NCBI GenBank assembly: GCA_030627065.1
Contig: DAOUSV010000029.1
Coordinates: 1 to 12,883, forward strand
From: Piscirickettsiaceae bacterium
Lineage (GTDB): Bacteria; Pseudomonadota; Gammaproteobacteria; Nitrosococcales; Methylophagaceae
Length of the DNA stretch: 12,883 nt
Direction of reading: 5' to 3'
In this document: piece after piece, positions 1 to 6,721 of the stretch
Layout of the letters: each line of letters begins with the position of its first letter
How positions within the stretch are numbered: the stretch's first letter is position 1
Notes under the pieces: generated by a model
Database searches by the model: none
Told to the model about the DNA's origin: nothing
The model's input: the letters and a program-made list of their open reading frames with translations, nothing else
Program-made: the position numbers and the translations under genes

Positions 1-1340
1 ATAGCTGCAAAAAAGCGAGTGAAATTTAGAATCTTGTCGTTATCATCATCATTTAAACGTTCTTGACGATATTGCTGCCATTGAACCTGCTCTTCATCCG
101 TTAAGCTTTCAGGCCAATTACGAGCGCGGTAGCGAAATAACATTTCAGCTAGACGTGCATCATCAAAAGGTAACGAGAGTGTTTTGAGTTGGTCGGGGCC
201 GGCACTACGAACTAAGTCCATTTTACGCTTATCATTGCCACTGAAAAATCCGCCACCATAAAGATTGGCATCAGGATCATCAACTGCATCAAACTCACGC
301 GCTTTGAAAATATCATTCAATTTCTGAGTGAGATCGCCTGCCTCATTGAGCATAGCTAGATGTTTGTAATGCAGTTCTCGGTCAATATTAAGGCGTTTAG
401 CCGCTTCATCATTAAGTGTGCTTTCAGGCACTACAATCGGACACTTATTAATATGTAATGTTTTCAATGCCGGACGTGTGATGCCCTCGGGCAAGTCCGC
501 TGTTTTTGAATATAAACGTTCTCGCAATGTATCGGTATCTTCATTAATCAAATCAGAAGGATCATGGCGAAGATCATAAACAATAATGCCATTGTTATTC
601 GTTAGATCTTTAGCCAGAGGAACCACTAACGCCGTGCCACAATATTTACTAGGATACATTCTTGAAGTGTGGATAAACGGCGTGCGCTCATGAATATTCA
701 TCAACGGCGCAATGGTATTTTTACCACGATGTTGATAGATAAAATCATACAGCTTAGGTTGTGCTGTTTTAATCAGTTTTGCCAAAGCAATAGTGGCATA
801 GACATCGACCAAAGCATCATGGGCACCAGCATGTTCAATATTATTGGCAGCAGTCAGTGCTTCTAAGCGGAAGCTAGGCTTGCCGCCTTCACGGTCAGGC
901 CAATTGATACCTTCAGGGCGTAGCGCACGGGTTAATCGAGCCATGTCGATAATATCCCAACGAGAATTACCATTTTGCCACTCACGAGCATAGGCATCAT
1001 AAAAGTTACGATACAGGGTGAAACGAGTAAATTCGTCATCAAACCGCAAGCTGTTATAGCCGACACCACAAGTATTAGGCACTGCAAACTCATCATGGAT
1101 CTGTTTGATAAACTCAGCTTCAGATACACCTTTTTCATTAGCTTCTTGTGGCGTAATGCCAGTCACCAAGCACGCTTGCGGATGCGGTAAACTATCATTA
1201 GCCTGCTTGCAATAAACCATCAACGGTTCACCGACAATGTTTAAATCCTCATCGGTACGAACACCGGCAAACTGAGAAGGGCGATCATAACGAGCATCGA
1301 TGCCAAAGGTTTCATAATCGTGCCAGTACAGTGTATTCAT
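1..1340 (-). CDS. sbcB: Exodeoxyribonuclease I (ExoI), 3' end cut by window edge
   Basis: The translation of the minus strand gives 446 codons with no stop before the window edge. It degrades single-stranded DNA 3' to 5' in the cytoplasm and acts in mismatch repair and recombination. The DEDD exonuclease residues are visible: WHDYETFG near the N-terminus (D8, E10), FDDEFTR (D101) and AHDALVDVYAT (H174, D179). Further conserved blocks are SRWDIIDMARL, ALRPEGINWP, DTLRERLY, HINKCPIV and FRYRARNWPESL, which line up in order with E. coli ExoI (475 aa), so only about 30 C-terminal residues are missing. The ATG overlaps the ligase stop (ATGA), with AGG about 8 nt upstream inside the ligase gene. 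This suggests translational coupling in the hemL - mini-ORF - ligase - sbcB operon. The identification is by remembered family motifs and is very secure. Confidence 0.97.
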   Translation of the reverse strand, partial: MNTLYWHDYETFGIDARYDRPSQFAGVRTDEDLNIVGEPLMVYCKQANDSLPHPQACLVTGITPQEANEKGVSEAEFIKQIHDEFAVPNTCGVGYNSLRFDDEFTRFTLYRNFYDAYAREWQNGNSRWDIIDMARLTRALRPEGINWPDREGGKPSFRLEALTAANNIEHAGAHDALVDVYATIALAKLIKTAQPKLYDFIYQHRGKNTIAPLMNIHERTPFIHTSRMYPSKYCGTALVVPLAKDLTNNNGIIVYDLRHDPSDLINEDTDTLRERLYSKTADLPEGITRPALKTLHINKCPIVVPESTLNDEAAKRLNIDRELHYKHLAMLNEAGDLTQKLNDIFKAREFDAVDDPDANLYGGGFFSGNDKRKMDLVRSAGPDQLKTLSLPFDDARLAEMLFRYRARNWPESLTDEEQVQWQQYRQERLNDDDNDKILNFTRFFAA

Positions 1341-2188
1341 TCTGCTTGCCTAATTCTTAGAAAGACGGGGAAACGAGGTTTATTATTTTTGGTGAAGCCA
1401 TAATATTTAAAGGTAATTATACTGCCTATTCTAGGTGGAGATTGACGTTGTTGGTCGGACAAGCCCGAGCCAATATAAAACGTGATTCCGGATGGCAACT
1501 GACAATGTAAAGAACCTAATTTACCGGTATATTTACCTTTCCCCTCTTTATAGCCAATAACAGCACACTCTGTATCTTGATATTGTTTTACTTTTAAGGC
1601 GTGGCTTGAACGCCCTGCATGATAAGTAATTAAAGGTTTTCGAACTACTAAGCCTTCTCCACCTAATGAAATTACCTTCTTTAATTCAGATTTTAAATGG
1701 GCGGCTGATTGAACAATTTGTTGTGGAATGATAACTATAAATGGGCTGGGATGTTGTTCTAAATACTGCTGTAAAATTGCCAATCTATTTAGTAATCCAG
1801 CTTGCTGATCAGGCACTTCAAAAATCTGATAGCTGATAGTGTGCCAGCGTTCATCGGGTGACTTTTTTCGAACAATAGACATGATGTTTTCAAAATCACC
1901 ACGTTGTGTCCATAGTTCGCCATCCAATGCAAAGGGTGGCAAAGCCTGCAAGAACCATTCAGGTGCTGAAATCTTATTCCCTTTACGACTTTTCAGTGTT
2001 TTCCCATCCCAAATAGCACGCATGCCATCGAGTTTTTCACTCATCAACCAGCCTGTTACATCCTGCGAATTATCATAGGTTTTAAGGAGTAATAGATCGG
2101 CATCTTTGGCAGAAGCAACAAGGCTCAAAAAGATAAATAGAGCTAGGCATAAATTAACCGTGAGTTTATGAAACTGTCTCGTTATCAT
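1337..2188 (-). CDS. Periplasmic ATP-dependent DNA ligase, Lig E type
   Basis: The 283-residue protein is a minimal ATP-dependent DNA ligase, which seals nicks through a ligase-AMP intermediate. Residues 1-27 look like a signal peptide (hydrophobic LCLALFIFLSLVASA, cleavage after ASA), so the mature enzyme is probably periplasmic, as described for Lig E. Motif I is SEKLDGMRA with adenylated K52. A motif III-like segment is FALDGELW, motif IV is GGEGLVVRKP and motif V is ALKVKQY. An OB-fold follows (ECAVIGYKEGKGKYTGKLGS onward). There is no extra DNA-binding domain, and the length matches the Lig E group. AGG lies 7 nt before the ATG, which overlaps the stop of the 42-codon gene upstream, while the ligase stop overlaps the sbcB start. 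Some Lig E genes occur in naturally competent bacteria, so a role in processing imported or extracellular DNA is possible but inferred. Confidence 0.93.
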   Translation of the reverse strand: MITRQFHKLTVNLCLALFIFLSLVASAKDADLLLLKTYDNSQDVTGWLMSEKLDGMRAIWDGKTLKSRKGNKISAPEWFLQALPPFALDGELWTQRGDFENIMSIVRKKSPDERWHTISYQIFEVPDQQAGLLNRLAILQQYLEQHPSPFIVIIPQQIVQSAAHLKSELKKVISLGGEGLVVRKPLITYHAGRSSHALKVKQYQDTECAVIGYKEGKGKYTGKLGSLHCQLPSGITFYIGSGLSDQQRQSPPRIGSIITFKYYGFTKNNKPRFPVFLRIRQAE

Positions 2189-2313
2189 TTGGCTACCTGT
2201 CGATCCTGAGCCGTTAAAGTATATTTCTTCAAACGTCCCAAATTTTCACTAATATCAGCGATCAAGTTAATGATCGCAGGCGTGATAGTGAAGGGCGGTT
2301 GATAGCTTGTCAT
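2185..2313 (-). CDS. 42-residue mini-protein resembling the N-terminus of Fic-family proteins
   Basis: This small ORF begins 6 nt after the hemL stop and its TGA overlaps the ligase ATG (ATGA), so it fills the gap between the two genes exactly. The product starts MTSYQPPFTITPAIINLIAD and continues ISENLGRLKKYT before ending TAQDRQVAK. From memory, the segment PPFTITPxIINLxAxISExLGRL is typical of the first 25-30 residues of Fic/DOC-family AMP-transferase-like proteins. The rest of such a protein, including any HPFxxGNGR Fic motif, is absent, so AMP-transferase activity is excluded. No good Shine-Dalgarno site precedes the ATG, so initiation would depend on coupling to hemL termination. It could be a remnant of a deleted Fic gene, a retained micropeptide, or a translational bridge for the ligase. 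The reading frame is well supported by its position; the homology is moderate. Confidence 0.6.
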   Translation of the reverse strand: MTSYQPPFTITPAIINLIADISENLGRLKKYTLTAQDRQVAK

Positions 2314-2319
2314 TGGTGT

Positions 2320-3600
2320 TTATAAAGTCGCAAATACTTTCTCAGCTGCATCTAATGTCGCTTGAATTTCAGCATCACCATGAGCTGCTGAAATAAAGCC
2401 GGCTTCATAAGATGAAGGAGCTAAATAGATACCTTGCTCTAACATGCCGTGGAAGAACTTTTTAAAGCGTTCTTGATCGCAGGCGACGACTTGGTCGAAG
2501 CTGGTCACTTCTTTTTCGTCAGTAAAGAAGATGCCAAACATGCCGCCGACTTGGTTGATGGCCAGTGGAACTCCTGCCTTGTCAGCACGTTCTTTTAGTC
2601 CGGTGATTAAGGCTTTAGCACTGGCTGATAGCTTTTTGTGAAAGTCAGGTGCTTGGATTAATTTAAGGGTGCTTAAGCCTGCCGCCATGGCAACGGGATT
2701 ACCTGATAGCGTGCCTGCTTGATAGACCGAGCCTAGCGGTGCGATACATTCCATAACTTCACGTTTGCCACCAAAAGCACCGACAGGTAGACCACCACCA
2801 ACCACTTTACCTAATGTGGTTAAGTCGGGTTTTACCTTATACATTTCTTGTGCGCCGCCTAATGCCACGCGGAATCCGGTCATTACTTCATCAAAAATAA
2901 GTACAGCGCCTGATTGGTCGCAGATCTCACGTAAACCTTGTAAGAAGCCATCTATTGGTGGAATGCAATTCATATTGCCAGCAACAGGTTCAACGATAAT
3001 GCAGGCAATTTGGTCGCCTAATTCAGCAAAGCAGTCACGAACAGAATCAAGATCATTATAAGTAAGAGTAAGAGTATGTTCGGCTAAGGATGCCGGAACG
3101 CCAGCGGATGAAGGCTCGCCTAATGTCAGTGCGCCCGAGCCTGCTTTAACTAATAATGAGTCAGCATGACCGTGGTAACAACCTTCAAATTTAACGATTT
3201 TATCGCGGTTGGTATAACCTCGAGCAAGGCGGATAGCGCTCATGGTGGCTTCAGTACCCGAGCTCACCATGCGAACCAATTCCATTGAAGGAACAAGGCG
3301 ACATAAGGTATCTGCCATTTCAATTTCGATTTCAGTCGGTGCGCCAAAGCCTAGGCCGTGGGTGACTGATTCTTGCACAGCACTAATGACATCAGGATGA
3401 GCATGTCCTAAGATCATCGGTCCCCATGAACCGATATAATCAATATAACGATTACCTTCAGCATCGGTGATCCAAGCACCTTTGCCTTCACGGAAGAAAA
3501 TAGGATCACCGCCGACACCATTAAAAGCGCGAACAGGTGAATTTACGCCACCTGGAATATGTTGTTGTGCTTGTGAAAATAGGTCGTGGTTAGTCGTCAT
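2320..3600 (-). CDS. hemL: Glutamate-1-semialdehyde 2,1-aminomutase
   Basis: The 426-residue PLP enzyme converts glutamate-1-semialdehyde to 5-aminolevulinate in the C5 tetrapyrrole pathway in the cytoplasm. The PLP Schiff-base lysine is K265 in [18 protein letters not shown], the same position as in E. coli HemL. The cofactor phosphate/ring region [20 protein letters not shown] (111-130), the Tyr/His motif [10 protein letters not shown] and the FDEVMTGFR aspartate motif are all present. The length is normal for the family and no lesion is seen. An AGGA-type ribosome-binding site lies just upstream of the ATG (minus strand TTTAGGATTCCAGC). It is the first gene of a four-gene minus-strand unit, divergent from the histidine kinase. 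A weak candidate promoter is present in the 74-bp spacer. Confidence 0.98.
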   Translation of the reverse strand: MTTNHDLFSQAQQHIPGGVNSPVRAFNGVGGDPIFFREGKGAWITDAEGNRYIDYIGSWGPMILGHAHPDVISAVQESVTHGLGFGAPTEIEIEMADTLCRLVPSMELVRMVSSGTEATMSAIRLARGYTNRDKIVKFEGCYHGHADSLLVKAGSGALTLGEPSSAGVPASLAEHTLTLTYNDLDSVRDCFAELGDQIACIIVEPVAGNMNCIPPIDGFLQGLREICDQSGAVLIFDEVMTGFRVALGGAQEMYKVKPDLTTLGKVVGGGLPVGAFGGKREVMECIAPLGSVYQAGTLSGNPVAMAAGLSTLKLIQAPDFHKKLSASAKALITGLKERADKAGVPLAINQVGGMFGIFFTDEKEVTSFDQVVACDQERFKKFFHGMLEQGIYLAPSSYEAGFISAAHGDAEIQATLDAAEKVFATL

Positions 3601-3632
3601 GCTGGAATCCTAAAGGTTTAATTTAAATATGT

Positions 3633-3661
3633 GCGATAATTCTAGCTTAATTATTAGTCAA
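3633..3661 (-). promoter_or_regulatory. hemL: Possible sigma-70 promoter for the hemL operon
   Basis: On the minus strand TTGACT (3661-3656) matches the -35 consensus at five of six bases. With a 17-bp spacer the -10 would be TATCGC, a weak match. A better -10 sequence, TAGAAT (3644-3639), sits only 11 bp from the -35 and is spaced wrongly. The site lies in the only non-coding space upstream of hemL, so a promoter is expected here, but the exact elements are uncertain. Confidence 0.3.
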
Positions 3662-3674
3662 TACCGATCCATTT

Positions 3675-5015
3675 ATGAGCTTAAAATTTCGAATTGTAGT
3701 CATTGTAACCATTATCTTGCTGATTAACTTTGCGGCAGCAGGGTATTTCATGGTGAAGAATGCACGTCAGGCATTGGTTTCAGAAATGGAATCAAGTACG
3801 CAATTAGCTAAAGGCTTGTTAATTAATGCCTTACCGACTTTACGATTTTCTAATGATTTAGGCTCACGCTTAACCATGATTGTTGATAGTGTGCGAGATA
3901 CACGCCATATTCGCGCATGGTTTGAAGATATGCACGGTCAACCTCTGATTGGTCGTGAGAAAGAATATGAAGGTTTTATTAATAAACCTGATGCACCAAA
4001 TTGGTTTATTAAGTTGATGGAGCCTGAATCTGTCGCTTTTAGACGGCTTATTACGAAAGGTAGTAAATCGTATGGTTATTTAGTTGTAGAGGCTGATCCC
4101 AGTGATGAAGTCACCGAGGTTTGGCTCGACGTACAAGTTCTATTTTGGCTTGGAGGCTTCTTTTTAGTTTTAATCGTCGGATTGGTGTATGTCGCATTGA
4201 GACAGGGGCTCAGGCCTCTAGAAGAACTTGCTGCAGCCTTGGCTAAATTAGAAAAAGGTGATTTCACTGCACGGGTTGAAACGTCGGTGGTGACGGAGCT
4301 AAGCCCTATACAAAACCGTTTTAATCACATGGCCCAAGTATTAGAACAATCATTAGAAGAAAATCACGCCTTAGCCTCTAATATTCTTACTGTTCAAGAA
4401 GAAGAACGTCGTGATTTATCTCGTGAATTACACGATGAATTGGGGCCGTGCTTATTTGGAATTCGTGTTGATTTAGCCGATATTGATCGAATTGCAGGTG
4501 AGCATTTACTAACCAACATTCAAGAAAAAGTAGTCTCGGTTAAAACAATCACCAATCAAATTCAATCATTGATCCGTAAAATGTTAAGCCGCTTACGTCC
4601 AATGACATTAGATGATTTAGGATTATATGATGCCTTACGCGATATGCTTCGTAATTGGCGTGATAGGCAGCCTGAAATCGATTGGGAGTGGGATTTTGTC
4701 GGAGATTATCATGATTTACCTGATGCTATACAAGTCACCATCTATCGACTTGTGCAAGAATGTACAACAAACTGTGTTCGACATGCCAATGCAAGCCATG
4801 TAAAAGTAGAAGTTAAACGTGATTCGCAAAATTTAAAGGTGTCTGTCACTGATGATGGTAAAGGTCTTTCAATTGATGTGGTCAATGGGTTTGGTTTGAT
4901 CGGCATGCGTGAGCGGGTATCAGCATTAGGTGGACGAATTGCATTTGATACAGAGGAAGGACGGGGCCTGCAGGTGCGGGTATTAATTCCACTAAAAGAA
5001 GATGATAAAACATGA
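3675..5015 (+). CDS. Membrane sensor histidine kinase, HisKA_3 (NarQ/UhpB/MoxY-like) type
   Basis: The 446-residue protein has a transmembrane segment at about residues 6-28, a periplasmic region of about 125 residues, a second transmembrane segment at about 155-175, a HAMP linker (about 176-228), a HisKA_3 dimerisation/phosphotransfer helix and a HATPase domain. The phosphoacceptor is H253 in EERRDLSRELHDELGP. The N box has N366 in ECTTNCVRHANASH, the G1 box is VTDDGKGLS, and the G2 region is GFGLIGMRERVSALGG. The short periplasmic domain (NARQALVSEMESS, then LRFSNDLGSRL) resembles the LapD/MoxY sensor type from memory, which is less certain. The stop overlaps the ATG of the response regulator by 4 nt, so the two are translationally coupled partners. 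No clear Shine-Dalgarno sequence precedes the ATG. The signal sensed cannot be read from the sequence. Confidence 0.93.
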   Translation: MSLKFRIVVIVTIILLINFAAAGYFMVKNARQALVSEMESSTQLAKGLLINALPTLRFSNDLGSRLTMIVDSVRDTRHIRAWFEDMHGQPLIGREKEYEGFINKPDAPNWFIKLMEPESVAFRRLITKGSKSYGYLVVEADPSDEVTEVWLDVQVLFWLGGFFLVLIVGLVYVALRQGLRPLEELAAALAKLEKGDFTARVETSVVTELSPIQNRFNHMAQVLEQSLEENHALASNILTVQEEERRDLSRELHDELGPCLFGIRVDLADIDRIAGEHLLTNIQEKVVSVKTITNQIQSLIRKMLSRLRPMTLDDLGLYDALRDMLRNWRDRQPEIDWEWDFVGDYHDLPDAIQVTIYRLVQECTTNCVRHANASHVKVEVKRDSQNLKVSVTDDGKGLSIDVVNGFGLIGMRERVSALGGRIAFDTEEGRGLQVRVLIPLKEDDKT

Positions 5016-5647
5016 AACAGACAGTAACGATTTTAGTTGTTGATGATCACCCTATTGTTAGAGCAGGTTGTCGGCAGCTTATTCAGCAAATTCCGAATGC
5101 TAATATTATTGAAGCTGAGACGGGGGAAGATGGCTATCGATTATTCCAAGAAAGTTATCCTGATATGGTTTTACTTGATATTACATTGCCCGGAATAGGT
5201 GGCTTAGAAATATTACGAAAAATGCGAGCTAACCGTGAAAATGCCAAGATATTGATGTTTAGTATGCATGAAGATCCTGTTTTTGCATCACGGGCGATGC
5301 AAGCGGGAGCAAGAGGCTATATCACCAAGAATAATGCGGCCGATCATTTAGTTGAGGCCGTAGAAAATGTCCTTAGTGGTAAAACCTATCTCAGCCCTGA
5401 TGTAGCACAGCAGCTTGCAATGTTAAATGTTGGTGCAGGTACCAGCGCTTTAAGTGATTTATCACGACGTGAACTAGAAATATTACGTTTATTAGGTGAA
5501 GGTAATAGCATGACTGAAATGTCAGGAATATTAGGAATAAGTTATAAAACAGTCGCAAATAATCTGACACAGATAAAAAGTAAGCTTGATATTAATAAAA
5601 CGGCAGAGTTAATGCGGTTTGCCATTAGTCACGGATTGTCATCATGA
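5012..5647 (+). CDS. Two-component response regulator, NarL/FixJ-LuxR family
   Basis: The 211-residue transcription factor has a receiver domain (about residues 5-122) and a LuxR-type helix-turn-helix (about 147-206). Receiver residues are D11 and D12 (VVDDHP), phosphoacceptor D56 (VLLDITLPG) and K106 (GYITK). The DNA-binding domain reads SDLSRRELEILRLLGEGNSM then ISYKTVANNLTQIKSKL, the usual LuxR four-helix pattern. It is the cognate partner of the kinase whose stop codon it overlaps. The pair matches the UhpA/NarL class in size and order. Its targets are unknown; the DNA downstream (structured region, then the TonB operon) is a candidate only by proximity. The gene is intact. Confidence 0.95.
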   Translation: MKQTVTILVVDDHPIVRAGCRQLIQQIPNANIIEAETGEDGYRLFQESYPDMVLLDITLPGIGGLEILRKMRANRENAKILMFSMHEDPVFASRAMQAGARGYITKNNAADHLVEAVENVLSGKTYLSPDVAQQLAMLNVGAGTSALSDLSRRELEILRLLGEGNSMTEMSGILGISYKTVANNLTQIKSKLDINKTAELMRFAISHGLSS

Positions 5648-5688
5648 TTATACAAGTATTTCATGATGCTCTTTTAAAGGCTTAGGCT

Positions 5689-5812
5689 GAGAGAAAAAGG
5701 GAATAACTTCCTGAATTATTGGGATAAGTCACTCATTCATAAATAACGTGTACTGCGTATCATGTATCACAAGTTATAGGAATTCAGCTTCCGAGTACTT
5801 AATATTTCTCTC
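5689..5812 (+). ncRNA. Candidate structured small RNA or 3'UTR before the terminator
   Basis: The gene-free stretch 5648-5902 contains nested complementary segments. GAGAGAAA (5689-5696) is perfectly complementary to TTTCTCTC (5805-5812). Inside it CTGAATT (5711-5717) pairs with AATTCAG (5781-5787). Inside that ATAACGTGTAC (5743-5753) pairs with 5764-5777, allowing a 1-nt and a 2-nt bulge. Together these give a possible rod-shaped fold, followed closely by the rho-independent terminator at 5832-5861. No ORF of note is present. No family match (6S, RsmY/Z, riboswitch) was recognised. Short complementary runs occur by chance in AT-rich DNA, so this is a hypothesis. It may be an independent sRNA or simply the 3'UTR of the two-component operon. 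Confidence 0.3.
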
Positions 5813-5831
5813 TCCTTCTTTGAAGGTTTAA

Positions 5832-5861
5832 GGTTCAACTAATATGTTGAGCCTTTTTTTT
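5832..5861 (+). terminator. Rho-independent terminator after the two-component system
   Basis: The stem GGTTCAAC / GTTGAGCC (8 bp including one G-U pair) closes a 6-nt loop (TAATAT) and runs directly into eight T residues. This is a textbook intrinsic terminator. It lies about 180 nt after the response regulator stop and before the TonB-system operon, so it ends the upstream transcription unit and separates it from the next. Confidence 0.88.
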
Positions 5862-5914
5862 GTCTGAAATAAAGTAAATTCATTTAGTTTACATTTCCTT
5901 GTATGTCTTTCTCT

Positions 5915-5923
5915 TGCTATTAT
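5915..5923 (+). promoter_or_regulatory. Possible extended -10 promoter for the TonB-system operon
   Basis: TGCTATTAT contains a TG dinucleotide one base before TATTAT, which matches the -10 consensus at five of six bases. The upstream -35 region is poor (TTCCTT at 17-bp spacing). Transcription would begin near 5930, which is after the ATG at 5903 but before the ATG at 5957, and so favours the second start codon. No convincing Fur-box-like palindrome was seen nearby. Confidence 0.35.
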
Positions 5924-5956
5924 TGCCGTCTAACTTTATTTGATGATGGCTCCTTT

Positions 5957-6721
5957 ATGCAAAACCACAAATGGATTAAACAGCACTGGATTGTGACGAT
6001 GTTGTTGATTGTATCTTCAGCAACGATAGCGGGTAGCCTAGAGCATGCAATCGACACACAAGTTAAAACAGATCTTGTAGCCCAAAAATCACAACAGCAA
6101 GTTGATAATTTAGCTGATGAAACAAACTCAATGCTGGCTGAATATCGTGAGACATTACGACAAACAGAGAGCTTACAAGCCTATAACGAACAGCTAGATA
6201 AATTAGTCGTTTCTCAACAGAAAGAACTCAGTTCTATTGATGAGCAATTACGTAATATTGAAACTACACAGCGTGATATTGTGCCGTTAATGTTAAAAAT
6301 GATTGAGGTTATGTCATTATTTATTGAATTGGACCTGCCATTTTTACCTGCAGAGCGTCAAACTAGAATTGTGCAGCTACAAACTTTGATGGAACGTGCC
6401 GATGTAACTTTGGCTGAGAAATATCGTCGTATTCTTGAAGCCTATCAGGTAGAAACTGAGTATGGTCGTACTATTGAGGCATATAAAGGTGACTTAACGA
6501 TTGATGACACGATACGTTCAGTCGATTTTCTTCGTATTGGCCGTGTAAGTTTGTATTATTTAACATTGGATGGACTTGAAGCTGGTGTATGGAATAATGG
6601 CTGGCAACGATTAGATAATGGCTACCTACAAGGTATTTCACAGGCATTGAAGATTGCAAAAAAACAATTACCGCCTGATTTATTAGTGTTGCCCGTTAAA
6701 ACAGCGGAGGTTGCACAATGA
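5957..6721 (+). CDS. DUF3450-family periplasmic coiled-coil protein of the TonB system
   Basis: From the ATG at 5957 the product is 254 residues. It begins with a signal-peptide-like stretch (MQNHKWIKQH, then WIVTMLLIVSSATIAG), followed by a long glutamine- and glutamate-rich coiled coil (about residues 35-110) and a globular C-terminal part containing FLRIGRVSLYYLTLDG and GVWNNGWQRL, typical of DUF3450. The frame is open from an upstream ATG at 5903, but that start would place 18 extra residues (with CYYC) before the signal peptide and lies upstream of the likely promoter, so it is disfavoured. Neither start has a good Shine-Dalgarno site. The stop overlaps the exbB1 ATG by 4 nt. DUF3450 genes commonly sit first in operons with two ExbB genes, ExbD, TonB and a TPR protein. 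A periplasmic role in assembling or coupling that complex is inferred. Confidence 0.88.
   Translation: MQNHKWIKQHWIVTMLLIVSSATIAGSLEHAIDTQVKTDLVAQKSQQQVDNLADETNSMLAEYRETLRQTESLQAYNEQLDKLVVSQQKELSSIDEQLRNIETTQRDIVPLMLKMIEVMSLFIELDLPFLPAERQTRIVQLQTLMERADVTLAEKYRRILEAYQVETEYGRTIEAYKGDLTIDDTIRSVDFLRIGRVSLYYLTLDGLEAGVWNNGWQRLDNGYLQGISQALKIAKKQLPPDLLVLPVKTAEVAQ

Noticed and set aside
2765..3061. 98-residue plus-strand ORF inside hemL
   Set aside because: It is antisense to the well-conserved PLP region of hemL; a proline-rich, low-complexity product is typical of a shadow frame.
5689..5861. 6S RNA, RsmY/Z-type sRNA or TPP riboswitch
   Set aside because: No conserved 6S promoter-mimic bubble, no series of GGA motifs in hairpin loops and no THI-box core could be found.
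5903..5956. Upstream in-frame ATG giving 18 more residues to the DUF3450 protein
   Set aside because: It places polar and cysteine-rich residues before the signal peptide, has no ribosome-binding site, and lies upstream of the likely transcription start; the ATG at 5957 is preferred.
5862..5956. Fur box upstream of the TonB operon
   Set aside because: The region is AT-rich but has no palindromic GATAAT-type 19-bp match good enough to report.
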